Part shown: piece by piece, positions 52,810 to 60,855 of the stretch
How the letters are laid out: every line of letters begins with the position of its first letter
Position numbering within the stretch: the first letter of the stretch is position 1
Source: Archangiaceae bacterium
GTDB taxonomy: Bacteria > Myxococcota > Myxococcia > Myxococcales > Myxococcaceae
Reading direction: 5' to 3'
DNA: 64,000 nt
Assembly (NCBI GenBank): GCA_016714225.1
Contig: JADJNS010000003.1
Coordinates: 667,662-731,661, forward strand
Notes under the pieces: model-generated
Databases searched by the model: none
The model's input: only the letters and a program-made list of their open reading frames with translations
Told to the model about the DNA's origin: nothing
Made by a program: the position numbers and the translations under genes

Positions 52810-53994
52810 ATGGGACTTCTCGATGGCATCGGACAGCTGCTCGACCCCGCGGGCATCTTCTCGAACAACGGCGGCCAGCAGTCGGACATGAACAAGATCT
52901 TCGACCCGCTGGGGTTGTTTCCCATGATCAAGGGTGAGGTCGACAAGGCCGCGCATCCCGACGGCGCCAACGGCCGCACCGACGTGAAGGCAGGCGCCTC
53001 GAAGGTGATGGACATTCTGAACCAGGGCAAAGACGTCGCCTCGCAATTTCAGAGTGACCCGACGAGCGGCGACGCGAGCCAGCAGTCGGTCGGCAGCGAC
53101 GAGGTGACCACCGAGTTCGTGCAGTCTCCGAACACCGACCAGGTGACTGCCGGCTACGCCGAGCCCGAGCAGAGCAGCGTGCAAGCTGGCGATGACGCGG
53201 CGCCGGTGAGCAGCTCTTCGGCGATGACCGCCGAAGACGATTGCGCCCCGGTGATTCAGCAGTCCGCCGCGACGGCCATCGACCCCGAGACCAAGACGCA
53301 GCTCGAGTCGGCCCAGGCGATGATCAACTACTTCTCTGCCTACAAGAACTCGACCGAGTGGGATCGCGATGACTGGGCAGACATGAGCCGCCTCGACACC
53401 ATCTTGCAGAAGGGCGACCAGCCGCCGGCGCTGGTCGCAGCCGCAGCCTATTTCAAAGATCACCCCGACCAGTACCAGCTGCTCGTCGGTCTGTCGGGTT
53501 CCACCAACGGCTCTTTCAACGTCGCCGGGTTGATGGCGTATGCGCAGAAGGTCGCAGAGAAGGCGGCAGCGCAGATGCAGGGCACTCCGCCCCCGGGCCA
53601 GGGCGTACCCGTCGCCCCGCCGCCTCCCGGTCAGGACAAGCTTCCGCCGAGCAACTCGCCGCCGCGATTGCCGCCTCCCTCGAACCCGCCGACTGGCACC
53701 GATACCAACGTCGGCGGCGTAAACAAAGACTTCACCTCAGGTCTCGCCGAGCCGCGCAGCATCGACGACCTGGTGCAGTACTTCGACGGCACGCTCGCCA
53801 ACCTCGACGAGGAAATGACCAAGCTCGGCATCAAGGCCGCCAACGGTGACAAGACCGCCGAGGCGCAGCTCACCGCGCTCTCCCGTCGGTACCAGGACCT
53901 GATGGAACTGCGGAAGCAGATGTACACGCTGCTCTCGGACCTCTCGAAGAGCTTCCACGACATGTCGATGCACGCCATCGGCAACATCCGCTGA
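52810..53994 (+). CDS. Putative secreted protein, type III translocon/harpin-like
   Basis: 394 residues from ATG 52810 with GGAGACG upstream; no classical signal peptide. The N-terminus is glycine/asparagine-rich and amphipathic (MGLLDGIGQLLDPAGIFSNNGG). An acidic Ser/Gln-rich region (80-150) precedes a module WADMSRLDTILQKGD ... AAAYFKDHPDQYQLLVGLSGS that recalls harpin/NolX-type repeats. A Pro-rich hinge (260-305) leads to a C-terminal coiled coil (DDLVQYFDGTLANLDEEMTKLG ... LRKQMYTLLSDLSKSFHDMSM). Eight bases downstream is an LcrH-like TPR gene. Together this suggests a type III-type substrate with its chaperone. Homology is from memory. Confidence 0.6.
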   Translation: MGLLDGIGQLLDPAGIFSNNGGQQSDMNKIFDPLGLFPMIKGEVDKAAHPDGANGRTDVKAGASKVMDILNQGKDVASQFQSDPTSGDASQQSVGSDEVTTEFVQSPNTDQVTAGYAEPEQSSVQAGDDAAPVSSSSAMTAEDDCAPVIQQSAATAIDPETKTQLESAQAMINYFSAYKNSTEWDRDDWADMSRLDTILQKGDQPPALVAAAAYFKDHPDQYQLLVGLSGSTNGSFNVAGLMAYAQKVAEKAAAQMQGTPPPGQGVPVAPPPPGQDKLPPSNSPPRLPPPSNPPTGTDTNVGGVNKDFTSGLAEPRSIDDLVQYFDGTLANLDEEMTKLGIKAANGDKTAEAQLTALSRRYQDLMELRKQMYTLLSDLSKSFHDMSMHAIGNIR

Positions 53995-54002
53995 CCGCCG
54001 CC

Positions 54003-54521
54003 ATGAGCCCCAACCCCCGCATTCTCAAACGCCCGGAGGCGACCCTGCAGACCGACGCCGCACTCAAGACCCGCCTCAAAGCCTTCTCGCGCGGAGAGAT
54101 CACCTGGGCCGAAGTCGAGGGCATGACCTTCGAAGAAGCCAAGGCGATCGCCTCGATCGGGTGCGACCTCGCCGCGGCGGGCCGCCTCGACGACGCGCGC
54201 GTCGTCTTCGAGGGCCTGGTGGCGGGGAACCCGAAAGACAGCGCCGCGCGCGCCGCGCTCGGCACCGTGTACCAGAAGCTCGGTCGCACCGACGACGCCA
54301 TCACCGAGTACACGCTGGCGCTCGACACCGACCAGCAGAACCCGGTCGCGCTCGCGAACCGCGGCGAGCTCCGCCTCAAGGCGGGCGACCGGGCCGGCCT
54401 CAAAGATCTCACCAAGGCCGTCGAGGCCGACCCGTACGGAGAGACCGCCGCGGGGCGCAGAGCAAAGGGGCTGGTGAAGGCGATCACGATGGCCGCCGTT
54501 CAGGTGGCGAAGGCGCGATAG
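54003..54521 (+). CDS. TPR protein resembling class II (LcrH/SycD) secretion chaperones
   Basis: 172 residues, cytoplasmic, three TPRs at about 52-155 (AKAIASIGCDLAAAGRLDDARVVFEGLVAGNP, RAALGTVYQKLGRTDDAITEYTLALDTD, ALANRGELRLKAGDRAGLKDLTKAV). The size (about 160-170) and three-TPR layout with a ~45-residue N-terminal helix match chaperones of type III translocator proteins. The gene directly follows a putative secreted translocator-like protein, the usual arrangement. TPR proteins are common, so the chaperone role rests on size and neighbour. A strong terminator follows. Confidence 0.7.
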   Translation: MSPNPRILKRPEATLQTDAALKTRLKAFSRGEITWAEVEGMTFEEAKAIASIGCDLAAAGRLDDARVVFEGLVAGNPKDSAARAALGTVYQKLGRTDDAITEYTLALDTDQQNPVALANRGELRLKAGDRAGLKDLTKAVEADPYGETAAGRRAKGLVKAITMAAVQVAKAR

Positions 54522-54569
54522 CCGAAGCACCAGTAGGCCACCGGTTGCGGGGAGCTACCGGGCAGGCCG

Positions 54570-54618
54570 CCAGCGGCGGGTAGGCAACCGGGCCTATTCG
54601 CCGCTGGTTGTTTTTTTT
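54570..54618 (+). terminator. Rho-independent terminator
   Basis: Perfect arms CCAGCGGCG (54570-54578) and CGCCGCTGG (54599-54607) enclose a second paired stem TAGGC/GCCTA around an AACCGG loop; TTG plus eight T residues (54608-54618) follow. It ends the 52.8-54.5 kb operon. The T run touches the stop codon of the convergent M48 gene. The clearest intrinsic terminator in the window. Confidence 0.9.
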
Positions 54619-55768
54619 ACGGCCTCCACGCGGCGACCGCGTCGAGCCGCTCGCGAATCGACGGGTGGGTGCGGCCCTTCAGCGTCACCCACCACGGCGG
54701 CTCGGGGTCCATCTTGTTCACCCGCGCCGCCTTCACCAGCATCGAGGTGAACGCGTCGGGGTGCTGCGTCAGGGTGAGCCCGTACTGGTCGGCCTGGCGC
54801 TCACGCTCCCGCGAGAACGCCGCGCTCACCGGCTTGGCCACCGCGGTGCAGAGCCCGAACACCAACAGCACCAGCGGAAGCGCGCGAATGTCGGCCGGCT
54901 CGGTCACGCCCCAGAACCCGCGCCGCGCCACCCAACGCAGCAGCCAGTCGACTGCGAAAAGAAACGCGAACAGCGCAGCGGCCGAGGCGAACGTCGCCGG
55001 CCACCGCGACTCGCTCACGTGACCGGCCTCGTGCGCCACCGCGGCGAGAATCTCGTCGGTGCTCAGGTTCTCGAGCAGCGACTTGTTGAGCACGATGGTG
55101 CGGGTCGGCCCGCGGCCCGCGAAGTATGCCTGCAGGCGCACCGTGGCGCGGCTGTTGTCTTCGACCAGCACGTCGCGAAAGTCGATGTTCGCCTGTCTCA
55201 TCAGCGCGGTGATGCGCTCGCGCAGCTCGCCTGGCTGCAGCGGCTGCTGCCCGAAGTAGATGCGCGCGCGGTAGGGGTCGAGCGCCGACGAGAAGAGCAG
55301 CACCACCGCGCCGGCTGCCCCCAGCAGCGCCCACCAGTGCCTCACCCGGCGCGCCAGGCCGAAGAGCCCGAAGGTGAGCGCCCCCAGCGCTGCGATCGAG
55401 ATGAGCACCCCCTTGCCGTAGTCGAGCGCGAAGCTCGCCGGTGTGTGCTTCGAGAGCCCGTACGCGTGCTCGTGCAGGTAGTCGAAGTACACGTCGAGCG
55501 GCAGGTAGAGCAGGGTAGTGATGGCGAAGTACGCGCACGAGAACGCCAGCGCCGCCGCCCAGCCCTCGCCGCTCCACATGCGGGTGAGCACGCGCGACGG
55601 CAGCTTCACCCTCTCGCAGCGCGCGTAGAGCGGGCGCACCACGAAGCGCAGCATCACCAGCCCGACGGCGAGGTTCACCACCTCGCCCAGGGCGCCCCAG
55701 ACGTAGTGCGGCTGGTGGTAGGCCCGAATCTCGGCGAGCTGCTCGGCTGTGAAGATCGCCTCGGTCAC
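54617..55768 (-). CDS. M48 family zinc metalloprotease (Ste24/CAAX protease-like)
   Basis: 383 residues with about six to seven transmembrane helices, as in Ste24 (CAAX prenyl protease 1) enzymes. The zinc motif HEAGH is at residues 246-250, and the third ligand lies in SRERERQADQYGL. Bacteria lack prenylated substrates, so it likely cleaves misfolded membrane or envelope proteins, as HtpX does. It is the last gene of an apparent operon with two Get3-like ATPases and a TPR lipoprotein (29-base gap), which hints at membrane protein quality control. Confidence 0.88.
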   Translation of the reverse strand: MTEAIFTAEQLAEIRAYHQPHYVWGALGEVVNLAVGLVMLRFVVRPLYARCERVKLPSRVLTRMWSGEGWAAALAFSCAYFAITTLLYLPLDVYFDYLHEHAYGLSKHTPASFALDYGKGVLISIAALGALTFGLFGLARRVRHWWALLGAAGAVVLLFSSALDPYRARIYFGQQPLQPGELRERITALMRQANIDFRDVLVEDNSRATVRLQAYFAGRGPTRTIVLNKSLLENLSTDEILAAVAHEAGHVSESRWPATFASAAALFAFLFAVDWLLRWVARRGFWGVTEPADIRALPLVLLVFGLCTAVAKPVSAAFSRERERQADQYGLTLTQHPDAFTSMLVKAARVNKMDPEPPWWVTLKGRTHPSIRERLDAVAAWRP

Positions 55769-55797
55769 CTATGGCCGAGCGTAGCCGCTGCGCAGTT

Positions 55798-56937
55798 TCA
55801 AGAGCGCGGCTTGTGCTTGCCCTTGCCGGCGGGCGGCGGAGGAGGCGGCGGGGCCACCTTCTCTTCTTCTTCGGCCTTGGCGTCGGCGAGCAGCAGGTCC
55901 TTCATGCGCTTGAGGCTCTCGCGGGTCTTCTCGACGAACGGGCTCTGGGCGCCGATGCGCTCGGCCGCTTCGAGGGTGCGCTCGTAGACGGTGATGGCCT
56001 TGGTGAGCAGCACGCGGATCTTCTTGCGCAGCTCCTGCTTGTAGACCTCGGCCTCGTCGGCGTTCAGCTCGCGGGGGGCCTCGGCATTCACCATGTGGTC
56101 GTAGAGGTTCTCGTATAGCCCGCCGATCTGCGCGCCGGCGGCGGTCGCCCAGTAGCCGTTGCCGATGCGAATCGCGCGCAGGTAGTGGCCCTGCGACGAA
56201 AGCAACAGCTCGGCCTTGTACTCGAGGTCGCGCGACAGCTCGTCAGAGGTCTTGTTGGCGTCGAGGGTGATCGACTCGTAGTGAAGGCGGAAGATCTCTC
56301 CCAAGAAGAACTGCGCCTGCGCGGGGAAGTAGTCGTCGATGACGTCTTTGTCGGGCGCGTCTTGGTACATCGAGAGCACCCGGCGCAGGGTCGCCTCGGC
56401 GAGGTCCGACTTGCCCGACTCGAGCTCGCACACGCCCTGCTGGGTGCGCGCCTCGAGGACCTTGTCGATGCGCAGGTCGCTGCGTGAGGCGATCTGATCG
56501 AGCACGCCCACCGCGTCGTCGAAGCGCTCGAGATGGTACAGCGTCTCGGCCACGCGGAACGCCGCGTCGAGCGCGTCGCCGGTACCCTTCTTCGGGTCCG
56601 ACAGCTCGGAGAAGCGTTGGTACGCCTCTTCCCACATCTTCACTTTTTCGAGCGCCAGGCCGGCGTTGTAGAGCGCGTTGCGCCGGTGCTGGCTCTTGGG
56701 GAAGAAGTCGGCGAGGCGGCTGAAATACCGCGCGGCCTGCGCGTAGTCTTCAGCGGCGTAGAACGAGGTGCCCGCCGCGAAGAGCTCTTCGTCGTTCAGC
56801 TTGTCGAGCTCGAGGTCTCCGGTGATGACCATCGGCTCGAACTCGACCGCTGGCGGCTTGTCGGGGTTGTCGGGCCTGACGTTGCGTACGCAGGCGCTAC
56901 CGACCACGACGACCAGAATTGCCAGGCAACGTGCCAT
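55798..56937 (-). CDS. TPR-containing lipoprotein
   Basis: 379 residues from ATG 56937 with lipobox GSAC (about Cys17). TPR-like helical pairs run through about 45-215 (DEELFAAGTSFYAAEDYAQAARYFSRLADFFP, YNAGLALEKVKMWEEAYQRFSEL, ARTQQGVCELESGKSDLAEATLRRVLSMY). A longer helical region follows, with a Glu-rich and Pro-run tail (EEEEKVAPPPPPPP). It resembles outer-membrane-tethered TPR scaffold lipoproteins of myxobacteria, such as gliding-machinery parts, but I cannot assign one. Operon position: after the Get3-like pair, before the M48 protease. Confidence 0.8.
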   Translation of the reverse strand: MARCLAILVVVVGSACVRNVRPDNPDKPPAVEFEPMVITGDLELDKLNDEELFAAGTSFYAAEDYAQAARYFSRLADFFPKSQHRRNALYNAGLALEKVKMWEEAYQRFSELSDPKKGTGDALDAAFRVAETLYHLERFDDAVGVLDQIASRSDLRIDKVLEARTQQGVCELESGKSDLAEATLRRVLSMYQDAPDKDVIDDYFPAQAQFFLGEIFRLHYESITLDANKTSDELSRDLEYKAELLLSSQGHYLRAIRIGNGYWATAAGAQIGGLYENLYDHMVNAEAPRELNADEAEVYKQELRKKIRVLLTKAITVYERTLEAAERIGAQSPFVEKTRESLKRMKDLLLADAKAEEEEKVAPPPPPPPAGKGKHKPRS

Positions 56938-56989
56938 CGTGCTCCTTCCAGACACCGGCTCGACCGGGCAGGTTCCGCGCAAAAAAAGC

Positions 56990-58087
56990 CTAACCGAAGA
57001 GGAACTTCGAGGTCTCCCACAGCGCCTTGAGGTCGTGCACGTCACCCTCGAAGCGCGGCACGATGATCAGCGGGGTACCCGGGCACTGCTCGCGCAGCTT
57101 CTCGATGCCCCGCGCGTCGGCCGCGGCGAGGGCTTCCGACTCTTCCAGCGTCTGCTCCATCTTGCGGCGAACCGGGTCGGGCAGCCGCGCGGCTGCCGCC
57201 CACTGTGAAGCGGGCACCGGCTGGTGCACCCGGTTCACCACCAGCGCCGCCACCTCGAGGTGGTTCTGGCGCAGCAGGGTGTGAAAGAAGACCGCCTCGT
57301 CCATGCGGTCGGGCATCGGCCCGGTCACCAGCACGAACCCGGTGGTCTTGGCGGCCAACAGCGCCCGGGTCTCGGTGGCGCGCTCGCGAAACCCCTCGTT
57401 GAGCCCGCTCACCGCCAGCATGAAGCCGGCCAGCTCTTGCAGGGTCTCGGCGCCGGTGAAGCGCGAGATGGTCTTGGCCACGTAGCTCGAGCCGAAGCTG
57501 AACAGCTTGAGGCCCACCTTGCCGGCGGCGAGCGCCGGGGTGAGCAGCCACTTGGCCGCCTCGTTGTCGAGAAAGTCGAGAATGCGGTTGGGCGCGTCGA
57601 GGAAGTCGAGGGCGTGCGCGGTGGGGGGAGTGTCGAGCACGATCAGCGGGTAGTCGCGCTGGGTGCGCAGCTCCCAGAGCTTCTCCATGGCGATGTATTC
57701 CTGCGAGCCGGCCAGCGCCGACGACATCGCCTGGTAGAAGCGGTTGTTCAGAATCTTGTCGCGCTTGTCGGCCGGAGCGCGGCGCTCGATCAGCTCGTCC
57801 CACGAGCGCTTCATGTCGAGCATCATCGCGCGCATGGTGGCGCCAGGCTTGAGGCCCGCCTTCTCGTACGCGCTCACCGGAATCGGCGTCTCGGCGTTGC
57901 CCAGGGCCTCGAGCCCGAGCGCGTTGGCGAGCCGCTTGGCCGGGTCGATGGTGCAGACCAGCGAGCCTTTGCCCTCGATGGCCGCGCGCAGCGCCAGCGT
58001 CGCCGCGACGGTGGTCTTGCCCACGCCGCCCGAGCCCACGGTGATGAGCACGTCGTGGGTCTTCACTGCGTCGGCGATGGGGTTCAT
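56990..58087 (-). CDS. ArsA/Get3-family ATPase, lacking the signature lysine
   Basis: 365 residues. P-loop GSGGVGKTT starts at Gly18: the deviant Walker A form, but with Ser19 where Get3/ArsA has the intermolecular lysine (KGGVGKT). Switch II is DTPPTAHALDFLDAP. The region NNRFYQAMSSALAGSQEYIAMEKL is typical of the actinobacterial/myxobacterial ArsA-like group. The start overlaps the stop of the second ATPase by four bases, so the two probably form a heterodimer, as reported for the mycobacterial Rv3679-Rv3680 pair. No metal-binding Cys triad for arsenite is evident, so a client-protein or membrane role is more likely. Confidence 0.88.
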   Translation of the reverse strand: MNPIADAVKTHDVLITVGSGGVGKTTVAATLALRAAIEGKGSLVCTIDPAKRLANALGLEALGNAETPIPVSAYEKAGLKPGATMRAMMLDMKRSWDELIERRAPADKRDKILNNRFYQAMSSALAGSQEYIAMEKLWELRTQRDYPLIVLDTPPTAHALDFLDAPNRILDFLDNEAAKWLLTPALAAGKVGLKLFSFGSSYVAKTISRFTGAETLQELAGFMLAVSGLNEGFRERATETRALLAAKTTGFVLVTGPMPDRMDEAVFFHTLLRQNHLEVAALVVNRVHQPVPASQWAAAARLPDPVRRKMEQTLEESEALAAADARGIEKLREQCPGTPLIIVPRFEGDVHDLKALWETSKFLFG

Positions 58088-59016
58088 GGCGCGCTCCGAT
58101 CGAGCAGGGGCGCGATGGCCTTCTCGACCGCCTCGATCGCCTGGCGGGAGAAGGCCGGGGTGTACAGGCGGGGCACCTTGACCAGCGGCGCCGGAATCTT
58201 CGACAGCCGGGCCTCGGCGTCGGCCGACAGCTGCGCCCGAAGCTCGTGCACCCGGGCCACGTCGGCCACCTCGGGCGGCAGCGTGGCGCGATCGGCCGCG
58301 GTGAAGCGCGGCGCGATGAACCCGTTGAGCACCGCGGCGGTGGTGGCCAGCTTCACCCGCTGGGTGAGCGCGTCGTGCAGCTCGAGGGTCTCGTTCACCG
58401 GGAGCTCTTCGGGCAGCGACACCAGCACCGTGCCGGTGACCTTGGGGTCGACCAGCAAATCGCGCATCCACGTGGCGTCGTTGGCCAGCGGCCCCGGCGG
58501 CACGGTGTCGATCACCACCTGCGGCACCGAGAGGAAGGTGATGGCGTGCCCGGTCGCCGGGGCGTCGATGATGATGCGGTCGAAGCGGTTCGAGCCGTCG
58601 GGGCGCTTCTCGCGCAGGTGGTAGAGAATCTTCCCCAGCATGGTGATCTCGGCCAGCGAGGGAATGAAGCGCAAGAAGTAGCCCACCAGCCGGTTGCCGA
58701 AGACCGCGTTGTAGATGCTCTCGAACTTCAGGGTCATCAGCGCGTACTCGCGCATCGCCTCGGCCGGGCGCACGTTCACCGCCCAGAGGTTCTCTTCCAG
58801 CGAGCCGATCTCGGCGCCGACTTCGGGGCGGCCGAGCAGGGTGGTGACCCGTTCTTTGGTGTTGATTTCGCAGACCAGGGTCTTCAGGCCACGCCGCGCC
58901 GAGCCGAGGGCGAGCGCGGCCGAGAGGGTCGTCTTTCCAACTCCCCCTTTGCCGGTGACGATGAGCAGGCGTTGATGAGCGAGCGCCGACACGAGTTTCT
59001 CGGCCGACCTTGACAC
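58084..59016 (-). CDS. ArsA/Get3-family ATPase with intact signature lysine
   Basis: 310 residues from GTG 59016. Walker A is GKGGVGKTT with signature Lys23. Switch I is in EINTKERVTTLLG and switch II in DAPATGHAITFLSVP. Shorter than its partner downstream. First gene of a four-gene operon (ATPase, ATPase, TPR lipoprotein, M48 protease) by strand and spacing, divergent from the coiled-coil gene at 59049. The pairing of a catalytically complete and an incomplete subunit suggests asymmetric ATP hydrolysis. Arsenite transport is unlikely, since no arsB/arsC lies nearby. Confidence 0.88.
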   Translation of the reverse strand: MSRSAEKLVSALAHQRLLIVTGKGGVGKTTLSAALALGSARRGLKTLVCEINTKERVTTLLGRPEVGAEIGSLEENLWAVNVRPAEAMREYALMTLKFESIYNAVFGNRLVGYFLRFIPSLAEITMLGKILYHLREKRPDGSNRFDRIIIDAPATGHAITFLSVPQVVIDTVPPGPLANDATWMRDLLVDPKVTGTVLVSLPEELPVNETLELHDALTQRVKLATTAAVLNGFIAPRFTAADRATLPPEVADVARVHELRAQLSADAEARLSKIPAPLVKVPRLYTPAFSRQAIEAVEKAIAPLLDRSAP

Positions 59017-59048
59017 GCCCGCGGTGCGAGATCACCATCCGCGCGCCC

Positions 59049-59351
59049 ATGCTCAAAGACAACCCCATGATGAAGAAGCTGGTCGCAACCGGCGAAGAGC
59101 GCATCGGTAAGATCGCGCAGCAGCTTCTGGGCAACGAGAAGTTCGTCGCCACCGTTCAGACCATCGTGGCGCGCACGCTCTCGGCCAAGGGCACGCTCGA
59201 CAAGAGCATTCGCTCGGCGCTGGGGGCGATGAACCTGCCCTCGACCGGCGACCTGGAGATCTTGAGGGAGAAGGTCGACGAGCTCGAGCGCATGCTCTCG
59301 TCGGTCGAATCGAAGGTCGACCAGCTGGTCGAAACGCGGACCGGGAAGTGA
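59049..59351 (+). CDS. Small coiled-coil protein
   Basis: 100 residues from ATG 59049; an upstream in-frame TTG at 59010 is inside the divergent gene's start and less likely. Entirely helical: MKKLVATGEERIGKIAQQLLGNEKFVATVQTIVARTL, then a C-terminal heptad stretch (LEILREKVDELERMLSSVESKVDQLVET). This resembles phasin-like or PhaF/PhaI-type granule proteins in size and pattern, and similar C-terminal coils end the PhaR-like protein at 60165. The stop overlaps the ParA gene's GTG, so the two are translationally coupled. Function not assigned. Confidence 0.7.
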   Translation: MLKDNPMMKKLVATGEERIGKIAQQLLGNEKFVATVQTIVARTLSAKGTLDKSIRSALGAMNLPSTGDLEILREKVDELERMLSSVESKVDQLVETRTGK

Positions 59352-60157
59352 CGCTTCGAGTTGGGCCAGCGCGCCGCATCGCCTTCATCAACGAGAAGGG
59401 CGGCACCGGCAAGACCACGCTGGCGGTGAACACCGCCGCCTGGCTCGCTGCCAAGCGCGAGAAGCGGGTGCTGCTGGTCGACCTCGACACCCAGGGCCAC
59501 GCCGCCAAGTCGCTGGGCATCGACGTTCGCACGGTGACGACCACCGCGTTCGACTGGCTGACCCGCGACGACGTGAGCCTTCAGCAGGTGGCGCAGCCGA
59601 CCGCGACGGTGGGGCTGAGCGTCATACCCGCGTACAAGCAGCTCGCCGAGCTGCCCCAGGTGCTCTCGCAAGACCCCCACCGCGGGCGGCGCCTCGCCAG
59701 GCGGCTCGAGGGCCCCGAGGCCGACGCCTACGACTACATCGTGTTCGACGGGCCCCCGTCGCTCGGGCTCGTCACCACCAACATTCTGGTGGCGGCGACC
59801 GAGGTGGTGATCCCCGTCGGGGTGACCTACCTGTCACTCGATGGCTGCGCCGAGATGGTGCAGACCGTCGAGCGGGTCGCCAGCGAGTTTGCGCGGCCAG
59901 ACCTCAAGGTCTCGCTGGTGGTGCCGACGCTGTATCGCAAGACCGCGCTGGCCGACGAGATTCTCGCCAAGCTGCAAGAGTACTTCCCCGACCGCTGCGC
60001 CGCGCCGGTAGCGCTCAACGTCGCCATCGACGAAGCGCAGAGCCACGGCAAGACCATCTGGGAGTACGCCCCCTGGAGCCGCGGCGCCACGTTGTTGCAG
60101 GCGGTGGCCGAGAGCGTCGAGCGGGCCGGCAGCGCGCCCGCCCGTAAGACGGCCTGA
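59348..60157 (+). CDS. ParA/MinD-family ATPase
   Basis: 269 residues from GTG 59348. The deviant Walker A is NEKGGTGKTTLAVN with both lysines, Walker A' is VLLVDLDTQGHAAKSLG and Walker B IVFDGPPSLGLVTTN. ParA ATPases move along the nucleoid or membrane to place DNA, protein clusters or granules. No parB is adjacent, so this is not the chromosomal parAB locus. The partner is probably the 100-residue coiled-coil protein encoded just upstream (four-base overlap). It converges on the PhaR-like gene eight bases away. Confidence 0.87.
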   Translation: MTLRVGPARRIAFINEKGGTGKTTLAVNTAAWLAAKREKRVLLVDLDTQGHAAKSLGIDVRTVTTTAFDWLTRDDVSLQQVAQPTATVGLSVIPAYKQLAELPQVLSQDPHRGRRLARRLEGPEADAYDYIVFDGPPSLGLVTTNILVAATEVVIPVGVTYLSLDGCAEMVQTVERVASEFARPDLKVSLVVPTLYRKTALADEILAKLQEYFPDRCAAPVALNVAIDEAQSHGKTIWEYAPWSRGATLLQAVAESVERAGSAPARKTA

Positions 60158-60164
60158 AGCGGCG

Positions 60165-60761
60165 CTACTTCTTCTTGTCTTCGAGCTGCTCGAGCTTCTT
60201 CTCGAGCTGGTCGATGCGCTGAATGAGCGCGGCGATGTCGCGGCCCATCGCGGGCAGGTTGCCGACCACGTTCTGCACCACGGTGTTGACGCGCTCGTCG
60301 ATCTGCTTCTGGAAGTCTTCCAACCCCCGCTGCGCGGTCTCGAGCAGCGTCTTCTTGGGCTCCTTCACCGGCTCGACCGCGGGCTCGCCATCGCGGCCGA
60401 GCAGCTTCTCGAGGCGTGACTCGGCCTCTTCGCGAATCGACGCCACGCGGGGAGACACCTCGGACTTGAAGAAGTCGCTGAGGGTGTCGCCCGGCCGGCG
60501 AATGATCTCGCGCAGCACGTCGAGCGGCATCTGGCTCTTCTTCTTCTCTTCTTCGAAGACGATCTGCGCCAGGGTGACCGAGGTGAGATCTTCCTTGGTG
60601 CGGTTGTCGACGATCTTCACCTCGACGCCCTGCTTCACCATCTCGGCGATCTCGTCGAGCGTGACGTAGCGGCTCTCGACGGTGTCGTAGAGCTTGCGGT
60701 TGGTGTACCGCTTGATGACCTTCGGCTCTTTGTCGGCCGGGCTGGGCTGAGGCTCGCTCAT
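60165..60761 (-). CDS. phaR: PhaR-like polyhydroxyalkanoate synthesis regulator
   Basis: 198 residues. The N-terminal PHB/PHA accumulation regulator domain is clear at about 14-75 (VIKRYTNRKLYDTVESRYVTLDEIAEM ... VKIVDNRTKEDLTSVTLAQI). The rest is long helical coils (PRVASIREEAESRLEKLLG; IAALIQRIDQLEKKLEQLEDKKK) as in granule-binding partners. In PHA producers, PhaR binds DNA and granules to repress phasin genes. No PHA synthase lies in the window; the small phasin-like gene at 59049 is the closest candidate target. Myxobacterial members may have other roles. Confidence 0.85.
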   Translation of the reverse strand: MSEPQPSPADKEPKVIKRYTNRKLYDTVESRYVTLDEIAEMVKQGVEVKIVDNRTKEDLTSVTLAQIVFEEEKKKSQMPLDVLREIIRRPGDTLSDFFKSEVSPRVASIREEAESRLEKLLGRDGEPAVEPVKEPKKTLLETAQRGLEDFQKQIDERVNTVVQNVVGNLPAMGRDIAALIQRIDQLEKKLEQLEDKKK

Positions 60762-60829
60762 GGGGATGACGCAGTGCGAAAACTGCGAATACCACCCGGG
60801 TCTTACACGGGCAAGGCGAAGCGTTGGCG

Positions 60830-60835
60830 TATACT
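60830..60835 (+). promoter_or_regulatory. Possible -10 element before the zinc-ribbon gene
   Basis: TATACT stands 21 bases before the ATG at 60856, in the divergent gap with phaR. A convincing -35 box at 16-18 bases is not visible (TTACAC is 21 bases upstream), so this is only a candidate. Confidence 0.3.
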
Positions 60836-60855
60836 TGCTGCCCTTCACCCCCGCG

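Noticed and set aside
56990..59016. Arsenite efflux (arsA) function for the paired ATPases
   Set aside because: No arsB, arsC, arsD or arsR nearby and no evident metal-binding cysteine triad; Get3-like naming is safer.
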